From Parerythrobacter aestuarii (GTDB lineage Bacteria > Pseudomonadota > Alphaproteobacteria > Sphingomonadales > Sphingomonadaceae), in NCBI RefSeq assembly GCF_030140925.1, contig NZ_JARBWD010000001.1:992001-1056000 (forward strand): 64,000 nt of DNA. The letters run 5' to 3'. The notes under the pieces are model-generated. The model did no database searches. It was not told the DNA's origin and saw only the letters and a program-made list of their open reading frames with translations. Position 1 is the first letter of the stretch; every line of letters starts with the position of its first letter. Positions 24,876-34,019 of the stretch are shown here, piece after piece. The position numbers were made by a program, and so were the translations under genes.

Positions 24876-25706
24876 GTGACTGCCCCCGTTCGCTTTCCCC
24901 GCTTTTTCGTGACCAGCCCAGCGCCGTGTCCGTATCTGCCGGGCAAGACCGAGCGTAAGGTTTTCACTGAGCTCAAGGGTCCGCACGCCGACCAGTTGAA
25001 CGAAGCGTTGGGCCGGATCGGTTTCCGCCGCAGCCAGACCGTTGCCTATCGCCCCAGCTGCATGGACTGCAATGCGTGCGTGTCCGTGCGCGTTCTGGCT
25101 GAGGAATTCGCCCCGTCCAGCTCGCAGAAGCGAACTCTCAAGCGCAACAGCGACCTGATTCGTATCGAGTGTCGCCCATGGGCCACCTCTGAACAGTTCG
25201 AATTGCTGCGTACCTATCTTGCCTCTCGCCACCCGGAAGGCGGGATGGCGGCGATGGACGAAATGGATTTTGCTGACATGGTCGAGCATACGCCTGTCAC
25301 CAGCACTGTGATCGAATATCGCGAGCCGACCGAAACTGGCGAGCCGGGCAAGCTCGTGGGTGCCTGCCTGACCGATCGCCAGGGCGACGGGCTGTCGATG
25401 ATCTACAGCTTTTACGACCCCACCCACACTGCGCGGGACGGGCTCGGCAACTACATCATCCTAGACCACATCCGGCTGGCAGCAGAAGACAATCTGCCGT
25501 TCGTCTATCTCGGCTATTGGGTCGAAGGCTCGGGCCGGATGAACTACAAGATCCGCTATCGCCCGATCGAAAGGCTCGGCCCCAAGGGATGGGAACGGCT
25601 TTCCCAAGAAGAGCACGACCGCCTCGTCCGACAGGCCGCAACCAAGCGCACCGATGGCGCGCCCGCCAAGATGGAACAGGCGAAGCATTTCAGCACGGCG
25701 GGTTAG
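24876..25706 (+). CDS. bpt: Aspartate/glutamate leucyltransferase (N-degron pathway)
   Basis: This 276-aa enzyme transfers leucine (or arginine in some relatives) from aminoacyl-tRNA to proteins with N-terminal Asp or Glu, marking them for ClpAP/ClpS. It is an ATE1-type protein: [23 protein letters not shown], the Cys pair region [16 protein letters not shown], and the GNAT-like core [23 protein letters not shown] and [21 protein letters not shown] place the start at the GTG encoding the first residue of this segment because homologues begin there; an ATG 33 bases upstream is also possible. Confidence 0.88.
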   Translation: MTAPVRFPRFFVTSPAPCPYLPGKTERKVFTELKGPHADQLNEALGRIGFRRSQTVAYRPSCMDCNACVSVRVLAEEFAPSSSQKRTLKRNSDLIRIECRPWATSEQFELLRTYLASRHPEGGMAAMDEMDFADMVEHTPVTSTVIEYREPTETGEPGKLVGACLTDRQGDGLSMIYSFYDPTHTARDGLGNYIILDHIRLAAEDNLPFVYLGYWVEGSGRMNYKIRYRPIERLGPKGWERLSQEEHDRLVRQAATKRTDGAPAKMEQAKHFSTAG

Positions 25707-25743
25707 TCAGCACCTGCTTCGACCAGGTCAGGAATGTAGGGAA

Positions 25744-26127
25744 CTAGATTGCAGGGCCGGTGATGCTGAAGTTTGGCGTCTCTGGCAGCAAAACTGCGGG
25801 CACGCCTGCGGCGGCGAGGATCGTTCGCAGCCCGCCCCACAGGGCTCCGGCGACCGCGTTCCAGGCTTTCTCGACTGTGATGACGCTCAACATGGCGATG
25901 GACTTCGCCATGTTTTCTGCGTCGCGCTGCATCCCTTCGAGGAAGAACGCGAACAGATCGTCGTCATCGGTCAGGAAGCCATCGGCGCGTTCCTTCGCCA
26001 GGTGCTCGGCCTGCTTTGCCAGCATGCGGCCTTGCCGTTCGGCAAATTCCGCAATCGTACCGTAGCCGTCGTGTAGTTCGCCGCGCAGCGCGACCAGCAT
26101 GTCGTTGAGAATGTCGGCAGCGTCCAT
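25744..26127 (-). CDS. Conserved-looking protein of unknown function
   Basis: This 127-aa protein is mostly helical by composition: an amphipathic N-terminus (DAADILNDMLVALRGELHDGYGTIAEFAERQGRM), a charged middle with DDDD, and a hydrophobic C-terminal third (VEKAWNAVAGALWGGLRTILAAAGVPAVLLP) that could touch a membrane. No family is recognised. It lies 11 bases downstream of a lipoprotein gene and is probably co-transcribed with it; it converges with bpt. Confidence 0.65.
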   Translation of the reverse strand: MDAADILNDMLVALRGELHDGYGTIAEFAERQGRMLAKQAEHLAKERADGFLTDDDDLFAFFLEGMQRDAENMAKSIAMLSVITVEKAWNAVAGALWGGLRTILAAAGVPAVLLPETPNFSITGPAI

Positions 26128-26138
26128 GGCCTGCTCCT

Positions 26139-26639
26139 TCAGCGCTTGAGCGCGTTTTCGACCGTCAGGGCCTGGTCGATCTGGATATCGTAGCGGTTGC
26201 GAAAGGCGATGACAGCGCCGGGATCAAGCCCTGCCTGGCGATGGAGTGTCCGCATGCGTTTGAGGGTGGCGATCAGCTCTGCCAGGCTGGCTGGCGACGC
26301 ATTGACGCAGCCATTGGGATCGCTTTCGGAATTGCAGAAGTTCCGCACGATAGAAAGCTCCTTGAGGCGGGATGCCATGGGAGGGATATAGCGCGTCGAG
26401 GCGCGCTGCCTGAGGGCATCGAACCTGCCGATCAGCGAGGCGTATCGATACTCCAGCCTGGCAAAATCCTCCTTGGTTGAGCCATCCTCGATCAAGGCGA
26501 ACAGGGTTAGCGCGTCTTCATTCGCCGCAGTGAGATTTTCGACCAGAGACTGGTCATACTGCGGGGCCAGGCTCGCCATGCAGGCAGACAGGAGCAGAGC
26601 GATGACTGCCAGCAGCGCATTGCGCGCAATAACTATCAT
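26139..26639 (-). CDS. Predicted lipoprotein of unknown function
   Basis: This 166-aa protein has the lipoprotein signal MIVIARNALLAVIALLLSAC (Cys at residue 20). The mature part is helical, with RLEYRYASLIGRFDALRQRAS and a Cys pair in NFCNSESDPNGC. No family is recognised. The ATG at 26639 follows GGGAG by 9 bases and starts exactly at the signal peptide, so longer in-frame starts are rejected. It precedes the 25744-26127 gene. Confidence 0.75.
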   Translation of the reverse strand: MIVIARNALLAVIALLLSACMASLAPQYDQSLVENLTAANEDALTLFALIEDGSTKEDFARLEYRYASLIGRFDALRQRASTRYIPPMASRLKELSIVRNFCNSESDPNGCVNASPASLAELIATLKRMRTLHRQAGLDPGAVIAFRNRYDIQIDQALTVENALKR

Positions 26640-26731
26640 TCGGTGATCTCCCATCGGATTCGTAGCACGATTTCGGAGCAGTGTGGCGTGCCTTGGTCGG
26701 GAGTGCAAATCGGGTGGTTGGGCGTCGCAGC

Positions 26732-28168
26732 CTAGCGCTTGCCTTCCAGATGTTGGGCAACCCACCAGGCAACAAAGCTGGAATACGACGGCCACACGCT
26801 AAAGCCGGGCCGTGCTTCCCTGGTTGCGAGAGCTGGATCACCCCAGTCTTCGCGCTGGACCAGGTAAACCCGCTTGTCTTTGATCCACAACACGTACCAG
26901 CCGCCCTGCGGGTCGCGATAATCGGCCTTCTCCTCGCTCTCCACCACGGCAATAAAGTCCGCACTCATGCCGAACTCTTCAGTGAACAGCCCGGTCCACT
27001 TCTTCACGCCACAATAGCGGTCGCCGATGGGATCGCTCAGGAACACATGGGTGCTGTCGTTGAGGATGGCGTCCATGCGGTAGGTCCGCAAGAGATCGAG
27101 CGTTGCCGGATCGGCTTTCCAACCGACTTCCTTCAAGGCCTTGGCCACCTTTCCGCGTTCTTGCGCCGGGCGCGCCGCATCGACCTGCTCGCCTTCCCAC
27201 CAGTCGCGCTGGTCCCTGACATGGGTGTCGATGAATCGCCGGGCCGCCTGCGGATTTTCGATGAGACCGCTCTCTCCATCGGGCACAGGCGGCGGCGCTG
27301 TGATTACACCCAGGTGCCGGTCGGATGCCCGGGTCGTTACCGCATCGCTCCCGGCAGGGCAGGTATTGGGCCAGCTATGCCGGTACGTTCCTTGCCAGCC
27401 GATCCGTTTGAGGACAGCGGCGAAAATGAAGTCGATGACGTAGGCGTTGTACTCTCCATACCCTTCCATTAGCCCTGCATCGGGATTGCGCCTGGCCTTG
27501 CCAAGCCACATCTTTTCATGAGCGGCGAGCATCTCTGCATCCGAGGCAAAACCGCCGGTGAGCGCTTTCACGCAGACCGCATATTCCTCCAGCTTGTATT
27601 TCGGGAAACGGTTCTTCAGCCAGGCGTCCTCCAGCGACTGCCAATGGCTCATGTCGAATGCAAATGTGCCGAGACAGCAGTCGAGCAGGTAGTTTTCGAA
27701 TGCTGGCGAGTAGCCGACATCGACCTGGCTTGTGAGAACCGGGCCCTCCAACCTGGTATCGAGAAGGGCGGCGGCGGTCTTGATCTGGGCTTCGCCAAAA
27801 TTCTTGTATTCTTCCAGCGACCGCCCGTGTTCCTCGCCAGCGGCAACAAATCTTTGATAGCGCTCGAGGGTCATACGCAGATATTTCTCTGCGTTCACAA
27901 GATCCCCCTGTCCCCAATGGAGGTTGGCGATCTTGAAGCAGCGGGCGGGTTGCCGGCTGAGATTACTCAGCGCGAGGTCGGTCTGGCCATCTGCCAGTTG
28001 TTGTTCGACCAGTTCGAGAAAGTTCAGCTTGCTTTGGCGGAAATCCCGCCCCTCGAGCATGTCGTGGTTGATATCGAGCAGGTATTCGATCCGGCTCATC
28101 TTCGCACGTTTCGCTGAAATCCGACCTTCTTTCGTGAAGTAACGCCTGAAGAAACTGGATAGGCCCAT
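26732..28168 (-). CDS. 478-aa protein of unknown function, possibly immunity-like
   Basis: A basic N-terminus (MGLSSFFRRYFTKEGRISAKRAK) leads into a helical, repeat-like half (about residues 25-160; NFLELVEQQLADGQTDLALSNLS and KIANLHWGQGDLVNAEKYLRM look TPR-like). A second region, about 165-265, contains YLLDCCLGTFAFDMSHW and MEGYGEYNAYVIDFIFAAVL, which faintly recalls the DUF1911/PoNi immunity fold. The C-terminal half (about 290-478) is rich in Trp and Asp. There is no signal peptide. No toxin gene is next to it. I cannot assign a function; the immunity idea is inference from a weak pattern. Confidence 0.7.
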   Translation of the reverse strand: MGLSSFFRRYFTKEGRISAKRAKMSRIEYLLDINHDMLEGRDFRQSKLNFLELVEQQLADGQTDLALSNLSRQPARCFKIANLHWGQGDLVNAEKYLRMTLERYQRFVAAGEEHGRSLEEYKNFGEAQIKTAAALLDTRLEGPVLTSQVDVGYSPAFENYLLDCCLGTFAFDMSHWQSLEDAWLKNRFPKYKLEEYAVCVKALTGGFASDAEMLAAHEKMWLGKARRNPDAGLMEGYGEYNAYVIDFIFAAVLKRIGWQGTYRHSWPNTCPAGSDAVTTRASDRHLGVITAPPPVPDGESGLIENPQAARRFIDTHVRDQRDWWEGEQVDAARPAQERGKVAKALKEVGWKADPATLDLLRTYRMDAILNDSTHVFLSDPIGDRYCGVKKWTGLFTEEFGMSADFIAVVESEEKADYRDPQGGWYVLWIKDKRVYLVQREDWGDPALATREARPGFSVWPSYSSFVAWWVAQHLEGKR

Positions 28169-28244
28169 GGGTGTTGGATACTGGCGCTATATTCGATCCG
28201 CAAGTCCTGGTGAAGCGCAGCTCATCAATGCCTTGCACCTGACA

Positions 28245-28275
28245 AGAAAAGGCCGCCCGGTTTCCCGAGCGGCCT
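28245..28275 (-). terminator. Intrinsic terminator of the glnB-glnA unit
   Basis: On the minus strand AGGCCGC and GCGGCCT form a 7-bp stem, extended by three inner pairs after one mismatch, and TTTTCTT follows. It begins 25 bases beyond the glnA stop codon. Confidence 0.88.
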
Positions 28276-28299
28276 CTTGATTGCCGTATTGGCGAGCGC

Positions 28300-29709
28300 T
28301 TACGCGCTGTAATACATGTCGAATTCGACCGGGCCCGGGGTCGTTTCCCAGCGGATCACATCGTCCCATTTCAGTTCCATGTAAGCGTCGATCTGGTCCT
28401 TGGTGAACACATCGCCCTTGAGCAGGAACTCATGGTCGGCAGCCAGCGCTTCGAGCGCTTCGCGCAAGGAGCCGCAGACCGTCGGGACGTCAGCCAGTTC
28501 GGCCGGCGGCAGGTCATACAGGTTCTTGTCCATGGCATCGCCCGGATGAATCTTGTTGGTGATCCCGTCGAGGCCCGCCATCAGCAGCGCCGAATAGGCG
28601 AGGTAAGGGTTCGCCATCGCATCCGGGAAACGGAATTCGACGCGCTTGGCTTTCTCGCCGGCACCATAAGGGATGCGACACGATGCCGAACGGTTGCGAG
28701 CCGAATAGGCCAGCAGCACCGGCGCTTCGTAGCCCGGAACGAGGCGCTTGTAGCTGTTGGTGGTCGGGTTGGTGAAGGCATTGAGTGCCTTCGCGTGCTT
28801 GATGACACCGCCGATGTAATAGAGGCAGTTCTCGCTCAGCCCGGCATATTCATTGCCGGCGAAGGTCGGTTTGCCGCCGTCCCAGATCGACATGTGGGTG
28901 TGCATGCCCGAGCCGTTATCTTCCTTGATCGGCTTGGGCATGAAGGTCGCGGTCTTGCCATAGGCATGGGCAACCTGGTGCACGACATACTTGTAGATCT
29001 GCATGTTGTCGGCGGTTTCGACCAGGGTCGAGAAGGTCAGGCCCAGCTCGTGCTGCGCGGCGGCCACTTCGTGGTGGTGCTTATCGCAATTGAGGCCCAT
29101 CTCGATCATGGTGGCGACCATTTCGCCGCGAATGTCCATCGCGCTGTCGACCGGTGCGACGGGGAAGTAGCCACCCTTGGCGCGCGGACGGTGCGCCATG
29201 TTGCCGGCTTCGTATTCCTTGCCCGAGTTGGTCGGCAGCTCGACATCGTCGATGGCAAAGCCCGAACCGGCGTAGCCGTCTTCGAAGCGGACATCATCGA
29301 ACATGAAGAATTCCGCTTCCGGGCCGACGTAGACAGTGTCGCCGACGCCGGTGGTCTTGAGGTAGGCTTCGGCGCGCTTGGCAGTGGTGCGCGGGTCACG
29401 CGCGTACCAGTCGCCGGTCGAGGGCTCGACGATGTCGCAGAACAGGATCATCATCGGCGTAGCGCTGAACGGATCCATGTAGGCACGGTCGAGGTCGGGC
29501 TTCAGGATCATGTCGGATTCGTTGATGGCCTTCCAGCCTTCGATCGAGGAGCCGTCGAACATGAGACCGTCTTCGAGTTCGTCTTCACCCATGATGCTGG
29601 CGACCATCGAGAGGTGCTGCCACTTGCCCTTGGGGTCAGTGAAACGCAGGTCGACCCATTCGACCTCGTTTTCCTTGATCTGTTTGATGATGTCTTTGGC
29701 CTTGGACAT
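28300..29709 (-). CDS. glnA: Glutamine synthetase, type I
   Basis: This 469-aa enzyme makes glutamine from glutamate and ammonia and is the main entry of ammonium into the cell. Beta-grasp domain at about 15-100 with [13 protein letters not shown]; catalytic domain with [13 protein letters not shown], the ATP loop [16 protein letters not shown] and the NRSASCRIP loop. The adenylylation tyrosine lies in [11 protein letters not shown] (about residue 398), so activity is likely tuned by GlnE. The length is the usual GSI length. It is 52 bases downstream of glnB on the same strand and ends at a clear terminator. Confidence 0.97.
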   Translation of the reverse strand: MSKAKDIIKQIKENEVEWVDLRFTDPKGKWQHLSMVASIMGEDELEDGLMFDGSSIEGWKAINESDMILKPDLDRAYMDPFSATPMMILFCDIVEPSTGDWYARDPRTTAKRAEAYLKTTGVGDTVYVGPEAEFFMFDDVRFEDGYAGSGFAIDDVELPTNSGKEYEAGNMAHRPRAKGGYFPVAPVDSAMDIRGEMVATMIEMGLNCDKHHHEVAAAQHELGLTFSTLVETADNMQIYKYVVHQVAHAYGKTATFMPKPIKEDNGSGMHTHMSIWDGGKPTFAGNEYAGLSENCLYYIGGVIKHAKALNAFTNPTTNSYKRLVPGYEAPVLLAYSARNRSASCRIPYGAGEKAKRVEFRFPDAMANPYLAYSALLMAGLDGITNKIHPGDAMDKNLYDLPPAELADVPTVCGSLREALEALAADHEFLLKGDVFTKDQIDAYMELKWDDVIRWETTPGPVEFDMYYSA

Positions 29710-29761
29710 TGGGTCTTCCCTTTACTGGTGATGTCTGGAGAAACGGATTGAGGTGGAAACG

Positions 29762-30124
<363 letters not shown>

Positions 30125-30197
30125 TTACCGACTCGGTGCCGGAGGATTGGTTCCGGGCAACGGCGGTCAGCTGCTTCATAATTCGCCCGCGCACGAT

Positions 30198-30212
30198 CCA
30201 AGAATCGTGCCA
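30198..30212 (-). promoter_or_regulatory. Probable sigma-54 promoter of glnB-glnA
   Basis: The minus strand reads TGGCACG-N4-TTGG, one base off the -24/-12 consensus TGGCACG-N4-TTGC. It faces glnB, with the -12 element about 98 bases before the ATG. A perfect inverted repeat (GCACGAT and ATCGTGC around 6 bases, 30191-30210) overlaps it. This agrees with NtrC control of glnBA known in related bacteria. A short palindrome TTGCC-TAG-GGCAA lies upstream at 30242-30254. Confidence 0.65.
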
Positions 30213-30343
30213 GAATCATGCGCTGCTCGACTTCCGGCCCGTTGCCTAGGGCAAACGCGAGAGTCGGGGAAGCCGCTTCCGCCAAGCGAGGTCAGGCCTG
30301 CTTAATCGGAATCCAACACCTGCCCAATAAATAGGCAGAGTTG

Positions 30344-31279
30344 TCAGATAAGCCTCAAGCCGGTGCACTCCGGCAGGCCGGCCATGATGTTCAGATTTTG
30401 CACTGCGGCACCGCTCGCGCCCTTGCCAAGATTGTCGAGCACGGCGACCAGTCGAGCGTTCCAGCCGCCTTCGTTCCCGAACACATGGAGAGTCATGCTA
30501 TCGCTCGGTTCGGCATTGCGGTGGATCAGCAGCTCGCTGGCAGTATCTCCGCGCGAAACCATGACTATCGAAGAGCCCTCGTAAAATGCCAACAAGGCAT
30601 CGCGCAGCGCGTCGGCATGCGGATCATTGGCCATCGCACCTACGTGCAACGGCACTTCCACCACCATCCCTCGATAGGCCGGGACGACAGAGGGGGCGAA
30701 CAAGACGACGTGATCGAGGCCGGCATGAACCTTCATTTCCGGACCGTGCTTGTGCGCGAGGTTCAGGCCGTAGGTGCGAAAGGCGATATCCGCGCCTTCG
30801 CCTTCGAAGCGTTCGATCAGCGCCTTGCCGCCGCCGGAATACCCGCTCACCGCATTGCAGGTGTAAGGCCAGTCGGCAGGCAGTTGGCCTGCGCGAACGA
30901 GCGGCGCGACGAGCGCGAGGAAGCCGGTGGGATAGCAGCCCGGATTGCTGACAAAGCGTGCGGAGGAGACCGCATCCCGGCCGACCAGCTCGGGAAACCC
31001 GTAGGTCCAGCCATCGGCCACGCGATGCGCGGTCGACGCGTCAATCACCCGTGTCTTGCTGGACGGATCGATCATTGCCACCGCTTCGATAGCAGCGTCA
31101 TCGGGCAAGCACAGGATAGCGAAATCGCTGTCGTTGAGCGCTTCGCGCCGCGCCGCCGGGTCCTTGCGCCGGGCATCGTCGAGCACCACCAGCTCGAACT
31201 CATTGCGATCCGCCAGCCGGTCGCGGATTTCGAGGCCGGTGGTCCCGGCCGCGCCATCGATGAAGACGGTATGGGCCAT
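30344..31279 (-). CDS. argC: N-acetyl-gamma-glutamyl-phosphate reductase, short (type 2) form
   Basis: This 311-aa NADP enzyme carries out the third step of arginine synthesis. It is the short AGPR type 2 form: HTVFIDGAAGTTGLEIRDRL at the start, the catalytic Cys in RFVSNPGCYPTGFLALVAPL, and YSGGGKALIERFEG. Its ATG overlaps the stop of the upstream SH3-type gene by one base (TGATG). The 243-bp gap beyond it holds the glnB promoter and, near the argC end, only an imperfect stem-loop (about 30315-30342) without a T-run. Confidence 0.93.
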   Translation of the reverse strand: MAHTVFIDGAAGTTGLEIRDRLADRNEFELVVLDDARRKDPAARREALNDSDFAILCLPDDAAIEAVAMIDPSSKTRVIDASTAHRVADGWTYGFPELVGRDAVSSARFVSNPGCYPTGFLALVAPLVRAGQLPADWPYTCNAVSGYSGGGKALIERFEGEGADIAFRTYGLNLAHKHGPEMKVHAGLDHVVLFAPSVVPAYRGMVVEVPLHVGAMANDPHADALRDALLAFYEGSSIVMVSRGDTASELLIHRNAEPSDSMTLHVFGNEGGWNARLVAVLDNLGKGASGAAVQNLNIMAGLPECTGLRLI

Positions 31280-31620
31280 CAGAGATCGAAAGCGGAGCGC
31301 TTTACATAGCCGCTCGGACCATCAGGCCCGCAGCTGCCCCAGACCCAGCTGGCCGTCACATCGAGGGCTTCGAACACATCGCCGGTCTCCAGCGTGCGGA
31401 GCACTTCGGACCCCTCATCCTCGGCCAGCAGCAAGGCCACTGGGCCATGCGCAACCGTCATTGCATTGGGCACGACATAGTGCGGCACGAGATAGCGATC
31501 GGCGAGCGCGATATGCGCGACATCGCCGCGGATCGGCAGCGTGCCGGGAGCGGGCCGGTCGACCGGCCCGCTCAGCGACAACTGGCCTTCGGGAATCGGA
31601 TAATGTGCGCCTTCGCTCAC
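31279..31620 (-). CDS. Stand-alone SH3-type domain protein, possible remnant of an NlpC/P60 peptidase
   Basis: This 113-aa protein reads like the N-terminal bacterial SH3 region of sphingomonad C40 (NlpC/P60) peptidases: LPIRGDVAHIALADRYLVPHYVVP, then LRTLETGDVFEALDVTASWVWG and GPSGYVKRSAFDL. The catalytic Cys-His domain that should follow is missing; the protein ends and argC starts in the same TGATG. In related genomes a full NlpC/P60 gene often sits next to a leucyl aminopeptidase gene, as here. It is therefore either a trimmed peptidase or a free adaptor domain. No signal peptide. Confidence 0.75.
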   Translation of the reverse strand: MSEGAHYPIPEGQLSLSGPVDRPAPGTLPIRGDVAHIALADRYLVPHYVVPNAMTVAHGPVALLLAEDEGSEVLRTLETGDVFEALDVTASWVWGSCGPDGPSGYVKRSAFDL

Positions 31621-31702
31621 CGCAGTCGATCAAACCCTGTTTGCGTTCTCAATTTCGCGCTTAGACGCCGCGCCCGCGCCGGGCAAGCGCGCCGCCAAAG
31701 CC

Positions 31703-33088
31703 TTACCCAGCGGTGAAGCGTTCCTGCAACATGCGCCAGCTGGCCCTTAGCCCGTAAGCCTCGCCACCCTTTGGGCGGCCGGGCTTGGCGAAGGGGCGCC
31801 AGGCGAAGGTGTCGAAATGGGCCCAGTCGATATCTTCGCTCACGAAGCGATCGAGAAATAGCCCAGCAACGCTGGCCCCGGCATAGGCATTGCCATGCGC
31901 GTTGTTGAGGTCGGCGATGTCGGATTTGAGCCATTCGCGATAGGCATCGGGAAGCGGCAGGCGCCACGGCTCATCGTCGCAGGCCTTGCCCGCAGCAATC
32001 AGCGCGTCTGCAGTCTCGTCACGGCGGGTCATCAGCGCCGGCAGGTCCGGACCTAGCGCCACGCGTGCTGCACCTGTCAGTGTGGCGAAATCGATGATCA
32101 GCTCTGGTTTTTCCTCGCTCGCCCGGGCCAGCGCATCGCCGAGGATCAAGCGACCCTCGGCGTCGGTGTTACCGATCTCGACCGTCAGCCCCTTGCGTGT
32201 CTTGAGCACGTCGCCGGGGCGGAAGGCATTGCCGGAAATGGCGTTCTCGACTGCGGGAACCAGCAAGTGCAGCCGCACCGGCAAATTGCCGCCCATGACC
32301 AGGTCAGCGAGTGCAATTGCATGCGCCGCGCCGCCCATATCCTTCTTCATCAACTTCATGCCGACAGCCGATTTGATATCGAGGCCGCCGCTGTCGAATG
32401 CCACGCCCTTGCCGACGATGGCGAGGACCGGGTTTTTCTCCTTGCCCCAGGTCAAATGCATGATCCGCGGTGCGTGCTTGCGATCCGCCGCCCGGCCCAC
32501 GGCGTGGACCATCGGATATTCCTTCTCCAGCGTATCGCCCTTGGTCACGCTGAGCTTGGCGCCGTGCTTCTTGGCGAGCTTTTCGATTTCCTCTTCGATC
32601 GCTGCCGGGCCCATGTCCTCGGCCGGGGTGTCGACCATGCGGCGGACAAGGTGCACCGCTTCAGCCTCAGCGACTGCGGAAGCGATAGCCTTGACCTCTT
32701 CGGTCAGCAGCACGCGCGGACCCTGCGCCTTGTCGTCATCCTTGTAGCGGGTGAAACGGTATTGCGCGGTGAGCCAGCCAAGCATGGCTGGGCCGATCTT
32801 GCCGTTCTTCAGCCTGTAGGTGCCCTCGGGAAGCACCTCGGCCAGTTTGGCAAGGCACCAGCTGGAGAGGTCTTCAGGGTTGGCGACACCACCGACTGCA
32901 AACCAGCTGTCGCCATCGGGTACGATGCCGACCTGGTAACCGCCCCCGTCAAATTTCTGCGCCGCGAGCGCCGCACGCTGACCAGCTCCGAGCGATTTGC
33001 TCCAGTCAGTGAAGGTTTTTTCGTTGACCAGTTGGATCGGGACGGCGTCTTGCCCGCGATCGGGCTGGATAAGTTCAGCTTCAGTCAT
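31703..33088 (-). CDS. Leucyl aminopeptidase family protein (M17)
   Basis: This 461-aa cytosolic metallopeptidase removes N-terminal residues from peptides. The M17 signature is complete: GKGVAFDSGGLDIKSA (metal and catalytic Lys region), MKKDMGGAAHAIAL and NTDAEGRLILGDAL. It is somewhat shorter than E. coli PepA and belongs to the alphaproteobacterial branch often annotated simply as leucyl aminopeptidase. First of the leftward pepA-SH3-argC set; divergent from a lipoprotein gene. Confidence 0.93.
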   Translation of the reverse strand: MTEAELIQPDRGQDAVPIQLVNEKTFTDWSKSLGAGQRAALAAQKFDGGGYQVGIVPDGDSWFAVGGVANPEDLSSWCLAKLAEVLPEGTYRLKNGKIGPAMLGWLTAQYRFTRYKDDDKAQGPRVLLTEEVKAIASAVAEAEAVHLVRRMVDTPAEDMGPAAIEEEIEKLAKKHGAKLSVTKGDTLEKEYPMVHAVGRAADRKHAPRIMHLTWGKEKNPVLAIVGKGVAFDSGGLDIKSAVGMKLMKKDMGGAAHAIALADLVMGGNLPVRLHLLVPAVENAISGNAFRPGDVLKTRKGLTVEIGNTDAEGRLILGDALARASEEKPELIIDFATLTGAARVALGPDLPALMTRRDETADALIAAGKACDDEPWRLPLPDAYREWLKSDIADLNNAHGNAYAGASVAGLFLDRFVSEDIDWAHFDTFAWRPFAKPGRPKGGEAYGLRASWRMLQERFTAG

Positions 33089-33154
33089 TTAATGTCCGTT
33101 TTGGTAAGCGCGTTTCAATGGTAATGGGTAGCGCGTGAATAGGAGTCAAACTCG

Positions 33155-33976
33155 ATGATGCGTTTCGCCGTGCTGATTGCGCCTGCCATGGTGCTGGCCG
33201 CATGCGATCTTTCCGGAGAGGCAACCGATGGTGCGGGAAAGGACGATGGGGCTGCGGTTGCCACACCTGCTCCAACCGCTTCGGCCTCGGCCGCGCCTGA
33301 TGCCGAAACGCCGGTCGAAGCCGTCAATATCAGCGAGGAATCAGCGCTCTTCAGCTTCGAATTTGCCTACCCCAAGGAAGTGGCCGCGATCCCGGCACTG
33401 AAAGCTCGGCTTGACAAGGACATGGCGGATGGTCGCGCGGCGCTTGAAAGCCAGGCCCGCCAGGCAAGTGCCGACTCCAAGGAGCAAGGCTTCCCTTACA
33501 ACGCTTATGCCGAGGGGACCGAGTGGCAAGTCGTCGCCAATACACCGCGCTACCTGAGCCTGTCGGCCCAAATCTACAGCTACACCGGTGGTGCGCACCC
33601 GAACCACGGAACCTCCGCGCTGGTTTGGGACCGTGAAAGCAACCGCGCGCTCAAGCCGGTCGATTTCTTCGTATCGCCCGATGCGCTGAACGGGGCAGTA
33701 GAGAAGGCCTATTGCGCCGAGCTCAACAGGCTGCGGGCCGAGCGCAGGGGCGAAGTCGATGGCAGCGGATATTTCAGCGAGTGCCCCGGAGTGGGCGAGC
33801 TGACCGTCCTGCTGGGATCGTCAAACCGCAAGGCATTCAACCGCATCGGCTTTATCGCCGACCCTTACGTCGCCGGCTCCTATGCTGAGGGCGATTATGA
33901 AGTGACCTTGCCGGTGACCAAGGAGATACTCGCCGCAGTGCGCCCTGCCTTTCGCGACGCTTTCGCGGTTCGCTAG
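33155..33976 (+). CDS. Predicted lipoprotein with DUF4163/DUF3298-like domains
   Basis: This 273-aa protein has a lipoprotein signal (MMRFAVLIAPAMVLAAC) and a linker rich in Ala, Pro and Ser. The main part resembles the RsiV/PdaC-type pair DUF4163 (FSFEFAYPKEVAAIPALKARLD ... LSLSAQIYSYTGGAHPNHG) and DUF3298 (ALKPVDFFVSPDALNGAVEKAY onward). The GGAHPNHG segment is the clearest mark. Such domains occur in envelope proteins and anti-sigma factors; the role here is unknown. AGGAG lies 9 bases before the ATG. Divergent from pepA. Confidence 0.8.
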   Translation: MMRFAVLIAPAMVLAACDLSGEATDGAGKDDGAAVATPAPTASASAAPDAETPVEAVNISEESALFSFEFAYPKEVAAIPALKARLDKDMADGRAALESQARQASADSKEQGFPYNAYAEGTEWQVVANTPRYLSLSAQIYSYTGGAHPNHGTSALVWDRESNRALKPVDFFVSPDALNGAVEKAYCAELNRLRAERRGEVDGSGYFSECPGVGELTVLLGSSNRKAFNRIGFIADPYVAGSYAEGDYEVTLPVTKEILAAVRPAFRDAFAVR

Positions 33977-34019
33977 CGCGCACTCGCAATTTCGGCTGCC
34001 AGTCGCTACATACCGGCGC

